From contig JAAVZC010000008.1 of the NCBI GenBank assembly GCA_022791455.1, positions 124,001 through 188,000 on the forward strand: a stretch of 64,000 nt of DNA. Reading direction: 5' to 3'. Below, piece by piece: positions 44,401 to 59,400 of the stretch (positions are counted from its first letter, which is position 1; each line of letters starts with the position of its first letter). This DNA comes from Eggerthellaceae bacterium (GTDB taxonomy: Bacteria > Actinomycetota > Coriobacteriia > Coriobacteriales > Eggerthellaceae). The position numbers and the translations under genes are program-made. A model generated the notes under the pieces. That model did no database searches. It worked only from the letters and a program-made list of their open reading frames with translations, and was not told the DNA's origin.

Positions 44401-47400
44401 CGACGGTGCCCAGCGCCGTTGTGGGCTCTTCCAACGCTGACGGCTCCATGGTAGCCACCAACACGCTTGGTCTTGACGACGGCAAAGGCTACAAGGGCGA
44501 TCCAAATGTGGACTTCACCTACACCGACAGCTACGTGAGCTACTTCTCCTTCGTGTTCAATTCCCCGAACGCGGAGCGCACCAAGCCCTACACCATGCTG
44601 GACTCCGCCGAGTTCCTGGGCCGCATCGTGGACAACGACCACCTGCTGGCGTTGAACCAGAACGCCGCGAAGTTCGATATTCCCTCTGTGCTGAACATGA
44701 CCCGCGAGCAGGCTATCAAGGCGCTTACGGAGGAGCAGCCGGGCACCGACTTCCCGAATGGCTACTATACCCTGGAGAATGTTCGCATCATTGAGCAGGT
44801 GATTCCCGACGGCACGGAGGGCTACTACGACAAGGTGGGCCACGTGCTCGATCAGAGTCCGAAGTCCCAGGACAGCTCCGGTGATAAAATTCAGTCGGTT
44901 GCCGGCTCCATGATCACCATCACCGTGGGCGTGCCCGAGGAGAAGGTGGTGGACACCTTCGACATCAAGACGCTGCTGGGCAAGACCCAGGAAGTGGCCA
45001 CCCAGATGGCCAACGAAGCTGGTTACAGTGTGGAGACCGCCCTCACCAATGAAGAGATGCTGGAAGACGGCACCCAGGTAGAGGAGGGCTCCGTCCAGAA
45101 GGTGGAGAACCTCTCCACCGCCGACAACAAAGTGGTGAAGCTGTTCATCCATGCCAAGTACGGCAGTGTGCCCAACGTGTCCCCGGTCAAACCTGCTGGC
45201 GGCACGCTGGCGGACGCCACCCGCACCAGCCTGGACGACGCTCAGGCGGCCATGGAGGCGGCCGGCATGACCACCACCATCACCTGGGTGCTGCCGGAGC
45301 GCGCCGATTTGGATGCTACCGACGACCCGAACGTGGACGTGGACCTGTCGCCCCTGTACAACACGGTGAAGAGCCAGTCCATCGCCGGCGGCGAGGCGCA
45401 GCTGAAGGGCACCGAGATTGAGCTGGTGGTATTCGCCCAGCCCACCGTGGTGACCGACGTGGTGACCATGACCGAAGCGGAAGCTACCGCAGCGCTGGAG
45501 GCCCAGGGGCTCGCGGTTACCGTGAACACGGTGCCCATCCCCAAGCCCACCGACGAGAGCGACCTTACCTCCGAAATTGGCAAGGTGTTCCAGCAAGACC
45601 CGGCTGCTGCCAGCGAGGTGCTGCCCGGCGCCACTGTGACCATCTCTGTGTACGGCGAGCCGGAAGCGGAGACGCCGGACCAGCCCACCGGCACCCAGGA
45701 GTACGTCCTGTACATGCCGGAGGCGGAAGGCTTCGACGCCGCCACCTCTACGCCGCTGCTGGCCCGCGTGACCGGCACCGACTATCAGGACAACACCCTG
45801 AACAACTTCTACCGCGTGGTGCCCGGCACCCCGCTTTCCGCGGTGCTGAACCACCCGGCCACCGGCACCACCTACACGGTGGAGTACTTCACTCCCATGA
45901 ACGCCAACGGCAGCACCTACATCGTGCCCGCCAACCACGAGCTGGAAGTGAAGGCCAGCTTCGACCAAGAGGCTTGCACCCGCAAGCTGGAGCTCATCTC
46001 CGCCGACACGGTGACCCGTGCCCAGGTGGATACCAAGATCCGCCGCCTGGAGTCCATCCGCGACGCCGAGGACCGCGTGCTTTCCGGCGCGCTTTCCATC
46101 GACGTCATCAACGACGCCATCGTGCAGCTGGACGAGTACTACAAGAATTCGTTGGAGCGCAAGGACTACTCCTTCACGGTGCAGCTGCCGGAACTGGATC
46201 TGGCCAACACCACCGCCATGGGGGCTCGCATTTCCGGTAAGGACTACCGCGGCAATGCGGTGGACTTCACCGTGGCCTTCAACCTGCAGGCTGAGACCAC
46301 CGGCGCCGGCGATACCGCTTCTACTGTGTCTTCCGCCACCGTGGGGCTGAATCTGGTGCGGGGCGACTACTCCGTCAGCTTCCTGATGCCGGTGTCCAAG
46401 CCCACCCAGAAGACCCAAGAGGTCACCGATGCCGACGGCAAGGTGACCACGGTACCGGTGGTGGACGAGAACAACAACCCGGTGATGAACACTGCTGGCA
46501 TGTTCGCCAATAGCTTCACCGTGCGCAGCTACTTCGACGACAATGGCAACGCCATCTTTACCCCCGGTACCGATGACAATCCCGGCACCGACTATGCCGA
46601 TAGCGCCAACCAGACGGCGCTGCCGCTGAAGGAAGTGCGCGCTGACGGCCAGCGGGTGAACATGGCCATCGTGCAGACGGCGCTTTCCGAAGCGGACAAG
46701 ACCCAGGACGTGGTGGACAACTACTTCGCCACCCTGAACGACTGGATTGCCAAGGCGAACAAGGACGCCTACAGCGTGACTGCCGGAACCACCCTGACCG
46801 AGTTCGATCGCACGATTGTGGATCAGGCGGGCGGCTATATTCCGGACAACCCGGTGGAGTACTCGCTGTACGTGGACGCCGACGGCTGGTGGTACCAGCA
46901 GAACGATCCCACCAACTCTACGCAGGTGGTGGCCCATATTACCGGTACCGACCTGCGCGGCAACGCCGTGGACAAGTACGTGGCCTTCGAGGCTAACAAC
47001 CAGGTGTTCCTGAACCTGAACAAGGGCACCTACAACGTGCACTACATCACGCCGGTGAACTCCGACGGCAGCCTGTACAAGATGCCGGAGGACCACCAGT
47101 TGCTGCTCTCTTCCGACAACGCCTCTAAGACGCCGAAGTCCGCTACCATGGTGCTGTTCGAAGACCTGGAGCGCGGCGACAACGTGGTGCTGCTGCCGAA
47201 CTTCTACGACGAGATTGACGCCATTCCCGCCCATGGTCTGACCGGTCTGGATGGTACCGAGCTTGTTCCGGCCGACTTCCGCGCCACCGCCCAGAAGCAC
47301 ATGGCGGACGCCCTGAAGCTGCTGAACGACTCCAAGGTGTCTATTGGCAACAGCTCCAACCCCTATGCCTTCGCCTACACCGGCACCTACGTGGACCGCA

Positions 47401-50400
47401 CCGTGGACAACTTCCGCGATGCCTCGGTGACCACCAACGGCACCGACAAGAGCGCGCTGACTGACGGCACGGTAGGGGAGGCCACGGGCAACGGCAATTG
47501 GGACGAGACTTCCACTCCCACCTTCGATAAGAAGGGCAACGGCTACTACCAGGTGCTCCACAACAACAAGCTGACCGTTGTGGAGAAGGAGATGCAGACC
47601 AAGGACCCGAACCATGACACCTTGCGCTGCCACTACTCTCACCCGGAGGTGGGCTACACCCTGCGCCACCGCCTGGGCATGATGGAGACCAGCTATCTGC
47701 GCGGCACGAAGCTGACCACGCCCTATGTGGACGCCAACGGCAACAGCCATAGCTGGATCTTCGCCTACGACCAGGATGACCGCGGCGCCAACTACCCCGC
47801 TAGCTTCCGCCAGAACGGCAATGCCACCGACATTCCCAACGGCCAGCTGTACTCCGGCGACTACGTGGAGTACACCCTGAAGATCAAAGCCGGTAAGCGC
47901 GACCAGTACGATGGTTTGGCGCTGCCGCTGCAGGCCATTGACGGCCGCTTCGAAACCGGCGCCGGCCAGCGCATCGTGGGCTGGGAGATTGTGGAATGGA
48001 ACAATGCCGCCGGTGCGAAGGTGACCGGCAACAACGCTTCCAACACCGCCAACAAGTTGGGCGTGACTGCTCAGCTGGTGGCCTCCGACGCCGAAGGTAA
48101 CGCGGTGGAAGTGCGCGACGCTGCCGCCTGCACCGACCTTTCCAAGTACAGCTACACCGACGCATCCGGCGTGACGCTGGACGACGACGGCGCCTACAAC
48201 CATATGCTGCTGTTCAAGCTGCGGGGCACCGGCTCCGACGAGCTGAAGCAGGGCGAGGCGGTCACCATCCGCGTCATCACCCAGATGACCGAAGAGAAGG
48301 AAGCCGCCCAGACCAACCTGGACGACCCGAACGGCGCCTGGCGTAACGACAAGCCCTCTTATTCCGAGGGCGCTAACCGCGACGTGACCGCCCGCTTCTA
48401 TGCGGTGGCGGCGCCTCGTCACGGCTATGCCCAGTACAAGGCCGCCTACAACGGCACCGACGTGACCGGCCGCACCTCCGGCAGCTCCATCATGAACGCG
48501 AATGCCAACATGGCCAGCCCCAACGTGTTCGGCACGGTGCAGAGCTTCAACGAGACCACCGGCACCGGCTCCATCGGTTCGCCGGAATGTCCCATCTACT
48601 ACAGCTTCGCCAACATCGACGTGAACCTGAAGGGCCTCGCCGATGACAGCGTGAAGCAGCAGATGGCCGCCTACAACTACTCCAACGTGCGCTTCCATAC
48701 GCACCCGCAGAACAACATTGCCGTTTCCACGGCGTTCACCAGCAACTCGCCCACCAACGCCAATAAGGTGGCGGAAGCGGACGGCAACCCCATGCGGGTG
48801 TCCGTGAGCGGCATTTCCAACACCACCGCCCACACCTCCGACATGACGGTGACCGTGTCCTTCATGCAGGACGTGGCTACCGCTACCGGCGCGGTGACCG
48901 GCTATAAGAAGATGTTCGAGCTGACCGATCGTCCGCGCGTGGCCACCACCAACGGCCTTCTGGTGGACGACGGCTATCAGGGTCTGCCGAACTCCAACCT
49001 GAACCGCATGTTCCCCGCCACCGCCACGGCGGCCGCGGGCGACGACTCCGCTCAGATTGGCGCCGGCAACATGCCCTACGACGCCACCGGACGTCCGCGC
49101 ATCAAAGTGGAGTACTTCGTGCCCCAGACCAAGCTGACCATCCTGGGCAACGCCACCAGCGGCTCGGCCGCCAACCCGGACAACGGCCAGGCCAACGGCG
49201 GTCAGGGCGTGCAGGACGTCATCACCAACGACTACCTGGACTACCGTCCCACCGTGGGCGGCGTGACCGGCGACGAGCCCACCGGCTCTGCCTCCGACGC
49301 CACTGCCGAGAACCTGCGCGGCAACTGGTACACCGAGGAAGAGCTGGCGAAGATCTTCGACCCCAGCAGCCTGGAGGCCACCGACGAGGGCCATACCGCC
49401 AACTCCAATATCTTCCGCGACGTGACCGCGGTGCGCTGGACCTACTACGACGTGCCCGGCTACTCGCTGTACAACACAAGCGGCATCGGCACCGCTTCCG
49501 GCTACGCGCTCCCGAACGTGTACCTGGACGGCGTGGCTCGTTACCAGGACATCCGCCTGGACAACACCGGTGCGCTCATCTCCTCTTCCACCGAAGAGGC
49601 CAACAAGTGGACCGGCACCATGAAGACCGACCTGGCCTTCACCCACTTCCACAACGAGAATACGGTGCTCTCCTTCATCGAGAGCAACGGCACCCGTCCC
49701 GACCCGGCGTCGATCACCTACACCGGCGACCCGCTGAACACGCCTGCGGCGCTGGATCACGTGAGCGCGGCCCTGCGCACCTCCGACGACGCGGTGCAGC
49801 ACGGTACCCTGCTCACCAAGCAGGACGAGAACAAAGACACCACCAAGGTGATCTATCGCCGTACGCCGGTGATGCGCTTCCAGAACCAGGTGTTCCAGAG
49901 CGAGAACCTGGTGAACGCCGCCAGCGGTTCGAAGTACCTGCCGTGGTCTGGCAAGAAGGGCAGCAACTCCTCCTATTACCCGGATGCGGCCCAGAAGACC
50001 AGCTACGTGCCCGGCGAGACCTTCTGGTATAAGGACACTCTGGTGAACGTGCCCATGGGCACCAACTCCGGCGTGACCGAGCTGGAAGGCGAGCTGTACA
50101 ACCCGGTCATCTACGAGCGCATTCCGGTTGACTACCTGAAGCAGGCGGCCGTGGAGGCGGGCGTGGCCGGCAAGGAGATCGACGCCGACTATATGGCCTC
50201 TCTGCTGGCCAGCCGCATCAAGTGGACCAACCGCGACGACCAAGACGTGTACGCCTCCCGTACCCGCGGCATGAAGCTGCAGGTGACCGCCATCGACGAA
50301 GGTTCCCAGAAGGATCTGGGCGGCATGATGGTGTACCGTCAGGATGCAGGCGCTTCGTATCGTTACTTCTCCGATATGGACCCGCGTAACTCCAGCTACA

Positions 50401-53400
50401 ACACCAACTTCATCACCTTCAAGATTGAGTGGGTGCCGGATGGAGAAGTGGCGCCTGGCACGGGTTCCGAGGTTTCTGCGGCAGATCAGGCCTCCCGTCC
50501 GGTGGACGAGATTCAGCCCGGTTCTACCCGCATGGAGGTGGGCGATGTCATCGAGCTGTGGTTCCCGGTGCAGGCGGCCATCGACGGCCTGCCCCAGGTC
50601 TACCAGGGCAAGGGCGTGGTGAACCAGGTGCCGGACCTGCTCTCCACCAACAGCAACTTCGGTATGGAGCCGGCTTACTTCCCGCGGGTGGGCGAGTATT
50701 ACTACGCCAACTATCAGGCCAACAGCTCAAGCTGGGACGGCCGCATCAACCCGTTGTCCGAGGGCTTCTATGTCACCACCGTGCGTGATACACATGGCGC
50801 ATGGCGGGTGACTAACGAGAACACCGCCATGGATATGGACTACCTTATGCACGAGGCGGCCTTTAGCGGCGATAAGGCGGAGCAGACGGATCTGTGGGAG
50901 ATGTTCGACGGTTCGCTCGTCTACATCCCCGGCCAAGAAACTAACTACTATCCGCGCGGCGGTTACAGCGATTGGAACGTGAACAACTGGGGTGTCAATG
51001 GCGGCGGCAACAGCTCCAACGGAGCAGCTGGCGGCGTCTTCCTGGACGAGGACGTGAGGCTGGCCCGCAACAAGCAAATCGTTCGCTATAGCCCCACGGT
51101 GCCCGCGGGCACAACGGTGGCGGGCGCCTCCGGCGTCATGCCCGGCACGACAACGGTGGTGCCTGGTGCGGCGGTGCTTCCGGGCACGCCTCGCTATGAA
51201 AACTGGTACTACGCTAATGGCGGCGGCAATGTGGGCAGCTATGGAAATGGCATTAATTACGGCAACGGCATGTCGGGCACGGGCGGATCTTTATTCGGCC
51301 TGGTTAGCGACAGCGGTAGCGCATTCACGGTGCGTCGCGTGCGCGACTGGTACCAGTACGTGCTGCAGGGCCGCATAGTGGGCGATACCATCACTGCCGC
51401 CGACGGCACCAAGGTTCGCAAGGAAGTCGCTTACGCTGGTAGCGCGGCTAAGGCTACGCCGTTGGTGTGGAGCCAGACCCGCATGCACCTGCAGAAAGCA
51501 TGGCTCGCCACCTCTTCGCAGTTCGTGACCGGCCTGGAGGCCAAGGCCAGCCGTCGCTACACCTCGGGCGAGGACGCTACCATTGGCTGGTATCAGAGCG
51601 ACGAGTACGGTTACGGCTACAACGAGATCGAGAAGGACGTTCGTGGTATCAAGCGCAACCAGTCCGTGACGGCTCTTGAGTACAATCAGGACTTCATCAG
51701 CCGGCTGACCGCCTACAACTACGGCGACCGCAACCTGGACGGCGTAGAGTTCACCTACATCATGCCCCGCGGCGTGGAGCCGAAGATCGACGTGGCTGAT
51801 GATCATGCCGATCTGTCCGACTTGGCAGCGGTGACCCAGATGATCCGCTCCAAGGTGAAGGCGCAGTTGTTGAACGCCACCACAACGGTGGGCGGCAGCT
51901 ACACGAGCGATATCTACGCGAACGCCTCCATGGTGGACATCCCCGACAACTTCATTGAAGTGGAAGTGCTGCAGACTCCTTACAGCGCCTATGCCGGCTA
52001 CGATGCCCCCAGCACCTGGCAAGACCCGTACCTGAACAGCGGCGGAGTGGCCGCTACTGCCAACACCCAGTTCGGAACCTATACGAACGTGGGCGCTGAC
52101 GCCACCCAGTTCCTGACGGAGAAGTACGTCACCAGCACCGAAGACCCGCGCGGTATTCAGCTGGACGTGTCCGCCGAGACGGGTGCGGATGGTGCTGCCG
52201 TGGTCAACAAGAGCCACCAGAGCGAGTCCTACCGCGACTCCTCCCAGCCGTGGGTTATCCGTGTAACGGTGAATCAGGCACTGGGCAAGTGGTTCGGTCG
52301 CAACGCCGACTCCTCTGCCGCCAATGCCTCCGATGCGGACGGCGTGAACGTGAACGGCCTGAATTCCGCTTACACCATGGGCGGCTATCAGATTCGCGTG
52401 AACATTGCTTCTCACGTGTTCGGCAACAACGAGTCCGAGAACTGGTACGACCGTGTGCTGGTGCGCCCTGTTGATACCGCTGCCGTTTCGACCGAGGCCA
52501 AGCTGAACGCCGGCGAGGAGCCCAGCAAGTCCTCTGCCTACTACAGCATTTTCGACATCGATCATTTCGAGGGAAAGCAGACCGCCTTCGCCCATATGCA
52601 GGATATGGGAATGGACTATAAGTTCACGATTGCAAGGTGGTATCACAGCAACGATTGGGGTCAGCAGCTGGCCGGTTCTCCCAACATGCCATCTGTTGAC
52701 GGGTACACTATCGGCAACAACACGGTGCGCGTCACCAATGACGACGGCTCGCTGCCGGCGGATAATTCCCGCAACAACGGCGTGCAGGCCACCAACGGTG
52801 CTGCCACGGGCGGCATGTGGCGCTACGCCTACAAGGTGCCGGAGGCCACCTATGGCACCGATGGCAACGCCGACAGCCCGGTGCTCTACGCCCAGACCGG
52901 CACCCGCGCTCTGCAGCGCAAGCCGGTGGTGCGCGTGTGGAACTCCATTGGCGAGGACGGCGTTGGTAGCGACGTGAACCAGTACTACATGGCTTCCGAG
53001 AGCGAGACCCGCCAGCTTAACGTGCACGTGGAGAATCGCCATTGGTGGGATTCCGTGGCGGCTGCTGTGGACAACGACAACTACTGGCATAAGGACACCG
53101 CACGCACCCACAACTACACCATGGACGGTGGCCAGAAGGGTTCTCTGCAGCTGCCGGTGGTGACCATTGTGCTGCCGGAGGGCATGATTCCCATGCACCG
53201 CAACAAGACCGGTGCTCGCCAGCCTTACGGCATGTGGCCCGGCGTAGTGCAGGAGTTCAAGCTGCAAGACTGGGACATCGCCAACACCTATAACGCCACG
53301 GCGCTGACCCAGGACGGCAGCACCACCAGCAACACCGACATCGGCAAAGCGGGCAACGAGACCGACGAGTACAAGCAGCAGAACTTCCATGCCACCGTCA

Positions 53401-56400
53401 CCTACGAGCCCATCATGGGCGATGACCTCACCACCACCTACCGTTTTGTGGTGCGCTTCGAGGCGAAGGCCAACGATCTGAACTGGACCGGTCAGAACAT
53501 CGATGGCACGGACGTGGTTGCCCACACCATTCCGGCGCTTGGCATGGACACCTTCAAGTTTGACATTGCCACCACCAAAGAGCCGGAGTGGAACGAGCAG
53601 CCCAACAACGTGGAAATGGGCCGCGCCACGGAGTCTATCCGCACCTACGTGTCCTCGAAGATGACCGGCTACAAGTTCCTGACCGACGAGACCATCGGCA
53701 GCCCCTTCACGGTGGGTTCCCCGGCCGATTGGCAGGGATTCACCCACGATAACAACGGCACTACTTACCTAAGTGGAAATGGATCCTGGGTTGCTGACGC
53801 CCGTCTGGACGGCACCAAGGCCGCCTATCCTACCCATTGGAATGGCAGCCGTAACGAGGGCACTAATAACATTATCGACTTCCGTGGTGCCCAGTGGTAC
53901 TGGTACGCCGGCGCTAACCGCAATGTATACGAGTTTGACTACGAGAAGAACCTCGAGTGGAGCGGTGGAAATCCCGATCCGGGCGGACAACCGTACTATC
54001 CATTCGCCTTTATGCGTAATTTCCAGAACTACAACGCGGGCAACTACAACGACGTGTTCATGATTGGCGCGCTGCCCCAGAACTACTACTTCAGCGGCAA
54101 CGCGGCATCCGGCTCCGAGACCATCGACGGCGTAGAGAAGAATCGCTTCATCGGCTACATGGGCCATTACACCGAGACCGGCGGCACCACGGTGAACTAC
54201 CACGAGCTGTACGGCGAGCAGACCTTGTCCACGGCGAACACGCCGCTGCTGAGCTATGCCGACGCTAGCTCCGTGACTGGGAACGCCGCGGGCATCAACG
54301 TGTCCGAGTACCGTAAGCGCACTCAGTATGCTCTTACCCAGGACACCACCCTGGGCCTGAACGGCAACAACGTGGCCACGGTGACCGAGAAGTTCGCCAC
54401 CAAGAGCAAGGGCACCACCACCAACGAGGCGGGGGAGACCGTGGAGGTGGTGAACGAAAACCATGCCACCCACACCGACGCTGGCGTGTTCGCCGCCATG
54501 CGCGTGCGCCTGAAGACCCCCACGCTCTCAAGCGCGTTTGAGGTGGAGAAGACCCCCACCGACATGCCAAGCGACGATTTGAGTAGCCCGGCGGCCGCCA
54601 ACAACTCCACGGCCTCTGTCACGACGGGCCGCGGTGCCACCGACGGCCAGACGCTGGACAACGCCGGCACGGTTACCGCCACCGGCAAGGAGAACCAGTC
54701 CAAGCCCTTCGAGTACGACGACGAGCTGTGGTTCGCCTCCACCCTGAAGGTGGGCCCGGAAAGCACCACCGACGTGGGCGGCACCGGCGCCCTGAACCAT
54801 GCGAAGTTGGTCTTCAGCGTGAACCTGCCCAGCCAGGTGACCTTCTACGACAAGCAGAAGCTGTTGAACCTGCTGGACAGCTACAACTCCACCACCGTGC
54901 AGGACGAGAACCAGCTGCCCGGTAACACCGTGACAACGGTGGAGGGCCCCTTGAGCCTGGCCAACCTCACCAGCTCCCGCTACAAGGCATCTCAGCCTTC
55001 CGCGGCGGATCAGGCGAAGGCCTTCGAGCGCCTGTTCACCAGCTACGAGGGCGACGACTACCCGTTCTACGTGGAGTACGTCCATACCAACTACACCTAT
55101 TCTGATGAGAAGGCCGAGGACGGCACCCTCACCGGCCGCATCCTGCGCACCGCCAACGGCACCAAGTACGAGAAGCTCACCCCCAAGCAGCTGATCGAAA
55201 AGGGCTGGACGGTGAACATCCGCGTGCAGCCGGATTACGACGCCAACAATTACAGCGCGAGCGACTACGGCAAGGACGACGTAGACGATCCGGCCGATCC
55301 GGTGAAGCCGACGGTGAAGGAAGAGAACGCCGACGGCAGCTGGACCACCACCGAAACTGGCTCCACCTCTAAGCCGCGCGCTCACGAGGGCGAGGTGCTG
55401 GTGTTCGAGCTGGCGCCGCCGGACGACGCTCAGGACGACGAGTTCGCGCGCCATCAGTCCCAGCTGGAAGCCTACTGGGACGGCATGAAGGCGGACGGCT
55501 GCCTGGAGATGGGTGATTCCGTCACCCTGAAGCTGCGCACCCGTATCGACAACCTGGGCGACGAGGAAACCGCCATGGAGGGCCTGGTGACCGACGGCAA
55601 CGTGGCCAACTACCATGCCCAGGTGAACGCCATTCGCTCGTGGGTGTCCGACAAGTCCACCGCCTATATCACCACCGAGGCGCGCGACCTGAGCTTCCTG
55701 GACCGCCTGCAGGGTTGGACCCACAAGTTCACCGAGGACACCGAGAACCCCTATGCGGCTACTACGAACGCCGATGGGGAAGTGGTGCCCGGCAAGGAAT
55801 GTGCTGATCCTATCTACCACCTGGTGAAGACTGGCGACGGCACCTGGCGCTACGACCTGTTCACTGGCGACACCTTCAAGGCGGGGGAGACCTATGCCCG
55901 TCCCATCGTGGCGTCTGACTCTGAGTACCGTTACGGCGTGGGCGACTTCAACAACCAGAACCCCTATTTCTTCAAGTATCAGAAGAGCGTGAAGCTTACC
56001 TATGACGCCGCCGCCTACGACGACGCCATGACCGGCGATCATATTGAGATGGTGGACCTGGATCACGACAACTGGTACGAGGATTCCGGTATCATCGAGC
56101 GCCACCTCACCAATTCCGCGGGCCTGTTCCGCATTCGCAAGCCTTCTGCCAGCGTCCGCGGCGATACCGCCGTGCTGCGCACCGAGGTGACCAGCTCCGA
56201 CTTCGCCGGCGTCTCCTTCGCCGACGACGGCCATGACGGCGGCGACAACCAGTTCTACCTCACCCAGGCCATTAACACCGGCGGCCCGGTGAACAGCTTC
56301 ATCGTGGATTGGCAGGTGCCCTGGTGGTCCACCGGTTCCTCCACCGTCACCGACGCACCCTTCGGCAACACGGTCAAGGGCCACAGCAAGTTCGCCATCG

Positions 56401-59400
56401 GCCGCGTGACGCCGGCAATACATGAGGTGCAGTCCGGCATTTGGGAAGTGCCCGGCGCCAACAAGTACATGCTGAAGGACAAGGACTCCACCACAACCGA
56501 CGCGGACGGCAACACGGTTGTGGTTCGCGGGGCGGAGCACGAGGTTTCCGCAGGTTATGTGGAGTACCAGGACCTTTCCGGCACCACGGTGGACGGCAAC
56601 AACGTGTCCGAGTGCTACTACAAGGACTACGTGGATGCGGATGGCAAGACGGTGCGGGTGTACCTGGGCTTTGACGCCAACGGCAACCCCAACCGCCTGT
56701 TCTTCCTGAAGACCCATGCCAACACCGGCGTGATGACCGAGATCTCCAGCCTGGCCGCGTTCAACGGCAAGAGCATGGTGGACTACTACGGCAAGGATGC
56801 GGCGTTCGCCGAGCTGTTCTACAATGCCACGGCCGGCGCTACTACCGTTGTGCGCGCCAAGAGCGTTGTGTCCAGCAGCCTGAAGGAAAACGGCGACACC
56901 GCCACTATCCAGCTGGCGGACGGCGACGGCAACACCAGCACGCTCACCCTCAAGCACGGCTACATCTACGGCGAGGAAATTCCCTTCGACTCGAAGGAAG
57001 AGATCTTCTACCTGCGCTATAAGAAGCAGGACGGCTCTTCCGCTTCCGTGAAGCTGAACCTTTCCGAGGACGAGAAGAACATCTACGACTCCAACGACAT
57101 CATCTACTCCACCACGACCGGCGAGTACAAGTACCAGGCGAAGGTGGAGATCACTTCCGAGGAAGTGGAAGAGACGGACCAGTGGGGCGTCGTGACCGTG
57201 GTGACCAAGTGGTACTTCAAGCTGCTGGCGATCAAGTGCGTCGCGGGCGGTGGTAACGACCTGGAGCTGCCCGAAGGCGGCCTTGAGCTTACCGACGACG
57301 TGGAGAACCTGTCCCCGAAGCCGGATTATTACATCACCCATACCACCGACTTCGCCAACCCGCCCTCTGACCCGCAGATGACCTACAAGGAAGTAACTGC
57401 CAACCAGAGCTACGAGTACGTGCCCCCGGCCGGCAGCCAAGAGGAAAAGGACATGGCGGAGAAGAAGGCGCTGGAGCAGAAGCTGCGCGTGTTCGTGTAC
57501 GTGCGCGTGGCCAGCGCCGACATCTCCTCCTACAACAACGGTTACGAAGAGCAGAACGGCCCGCTGTGCGTGGATCACGAGAACTACGCGCTGCCCGGCA
57601 CCGATGCCGACCGCGACTACTGGTACGGCGAGGACGACAAGGTGACCGGCGACCACAATACCGCCGACGGCGACAAGAGCACGTGGGTGCTGGTGGGCGC
57701 CAAGAACGGTTACTCCGTCGCAGACAAGACGAACCATGTCATCGACCTGTACTCCGAGCCGGCATTGAAAGACTACGGCCTGGAGTCTGGCGTCTACGAC
57801 GTGCGCCAGGTGCGCTGGATCATCAAGGCCGCCGACGGTACCACCCAAGGCGCCGGCAACGACCTGCCCACCTACGAGACGCCGGTGCCCCATGGCTTCC
57901 GCCTGGCAGTGGACGCCATGCCCTACGACAACTCCAGCGCCACCACCAAGGCGGCGACCGAAGGCATTCAGGAAGCCGACGACATCGATCCCAACCGCAT
58001 GAACACCGGCTGGGAGTGGCGCAAGAACGACGACGGCAGCTATCGTACCCGCGAGGGCATGACCTGGGTGAAGAAGGCGGACGGCACTTGGGCCTACGAG
58101 TACTCCACCGATATCAAGACCACCAAGGCCAAGACCTTCCTGCCGCTCTCTATTACCCAGAACGCCGCCGGCGTGTCCGGTTCCGCCTTCGTGGTGGACG
58201 ACCCGTCGACGGAAACCGACCAGACCACCTACAGCGAGCATGAGGGCAACCCCACTCACAACCATTCGCTGCGCACTGCCAGCCTGTCCGGCAGCAGCGC
58301 GCTCGAGACCGCGATGAGCCGCATGCGCCTGGTGGTGGACGACAACGTGCCCACCGACGTGGTGGACGAGATTGCCGCGAGCATCTCTGCCACCGGCGGC
58401 ACGCCGCAGATCACCACGGTTGCTGCTGCCAATGTGGATCTGGAGTCCGACGGCATTGCGATGCTGGCGGACGAGGACCATGCCACGTGCGAGCACGAGA
58501 AGGATGAGAACGGCTATTGCGCCTATCACCATCCTTCTGACGGCGATCCGAACAACCCGGAGAGCTACTGCGCCAAGTACCACAACGTGAAGCTGGACAC
58601 CAAGACCAACAAGCTGGTGTGCCTGGAGCCGGTGTGCGACCACTACGACACTAATCCGGAGACCGGCGAGACCAAGCAGTGGGAGTGCTGCCCCATCCGC
58701 CCGACCGTAAGCGACGGCAACGGCAATACCTCCGTGTGGTCCACCGCCGCCCACATCAACCACTTCGTTTCCGCCGTGCCGCGCTACGACGACACCAAGT
58801 ACGTGGAGACGGAGCGCGACCGCGTGGGCTTCTACCGCGACCCCGAGTACCCCTACCTGCGCGTGTTCGCCACCCAGGCCTACTACAACGGCACCGGCGA
58901 GTCCAGCTACAGCTGGAACACCGGCAAGCCCGCCATCGAGGTGGACAACTCCCGCATGATGCGCTTCACCATTACGCTGAACAACCTGAACAAGGCGCAG
59001 CTGAAGTACCTGGGCGTGGGCGGCAGCCCGTCGGTTGACTACTGCACCAACCCGCAGATTTCCATGCTGCTGCCCTTCATCGAGGGCTTTGGTGCCGCCG
59101 CCGGCATGGACGTGAATAGCTTCCAGTACATTCCGTCGAGCGCGGTGGACGCCAAGACGCCGGCCGAGGCCCAAGCTGGTACCGGCAACCTGTCCTCTGC
59201 GTGGCTCATGGGCACGGGCATCGAGGTCGACACCAAGAACGACTACGTGTTCGTGAAGGAGCAGGGCACCCCTGGCATGTCGGACTTCGTGGCCGGTTCC
59301 ATCCAGCCGGTGAAGAAGGGCACTGCGGGCGCCTACGAGAAGTGGGTGTTCGGCAACACCGAGGCCACCAAGACCACGGTGTACGTGCATCGCCATACCG

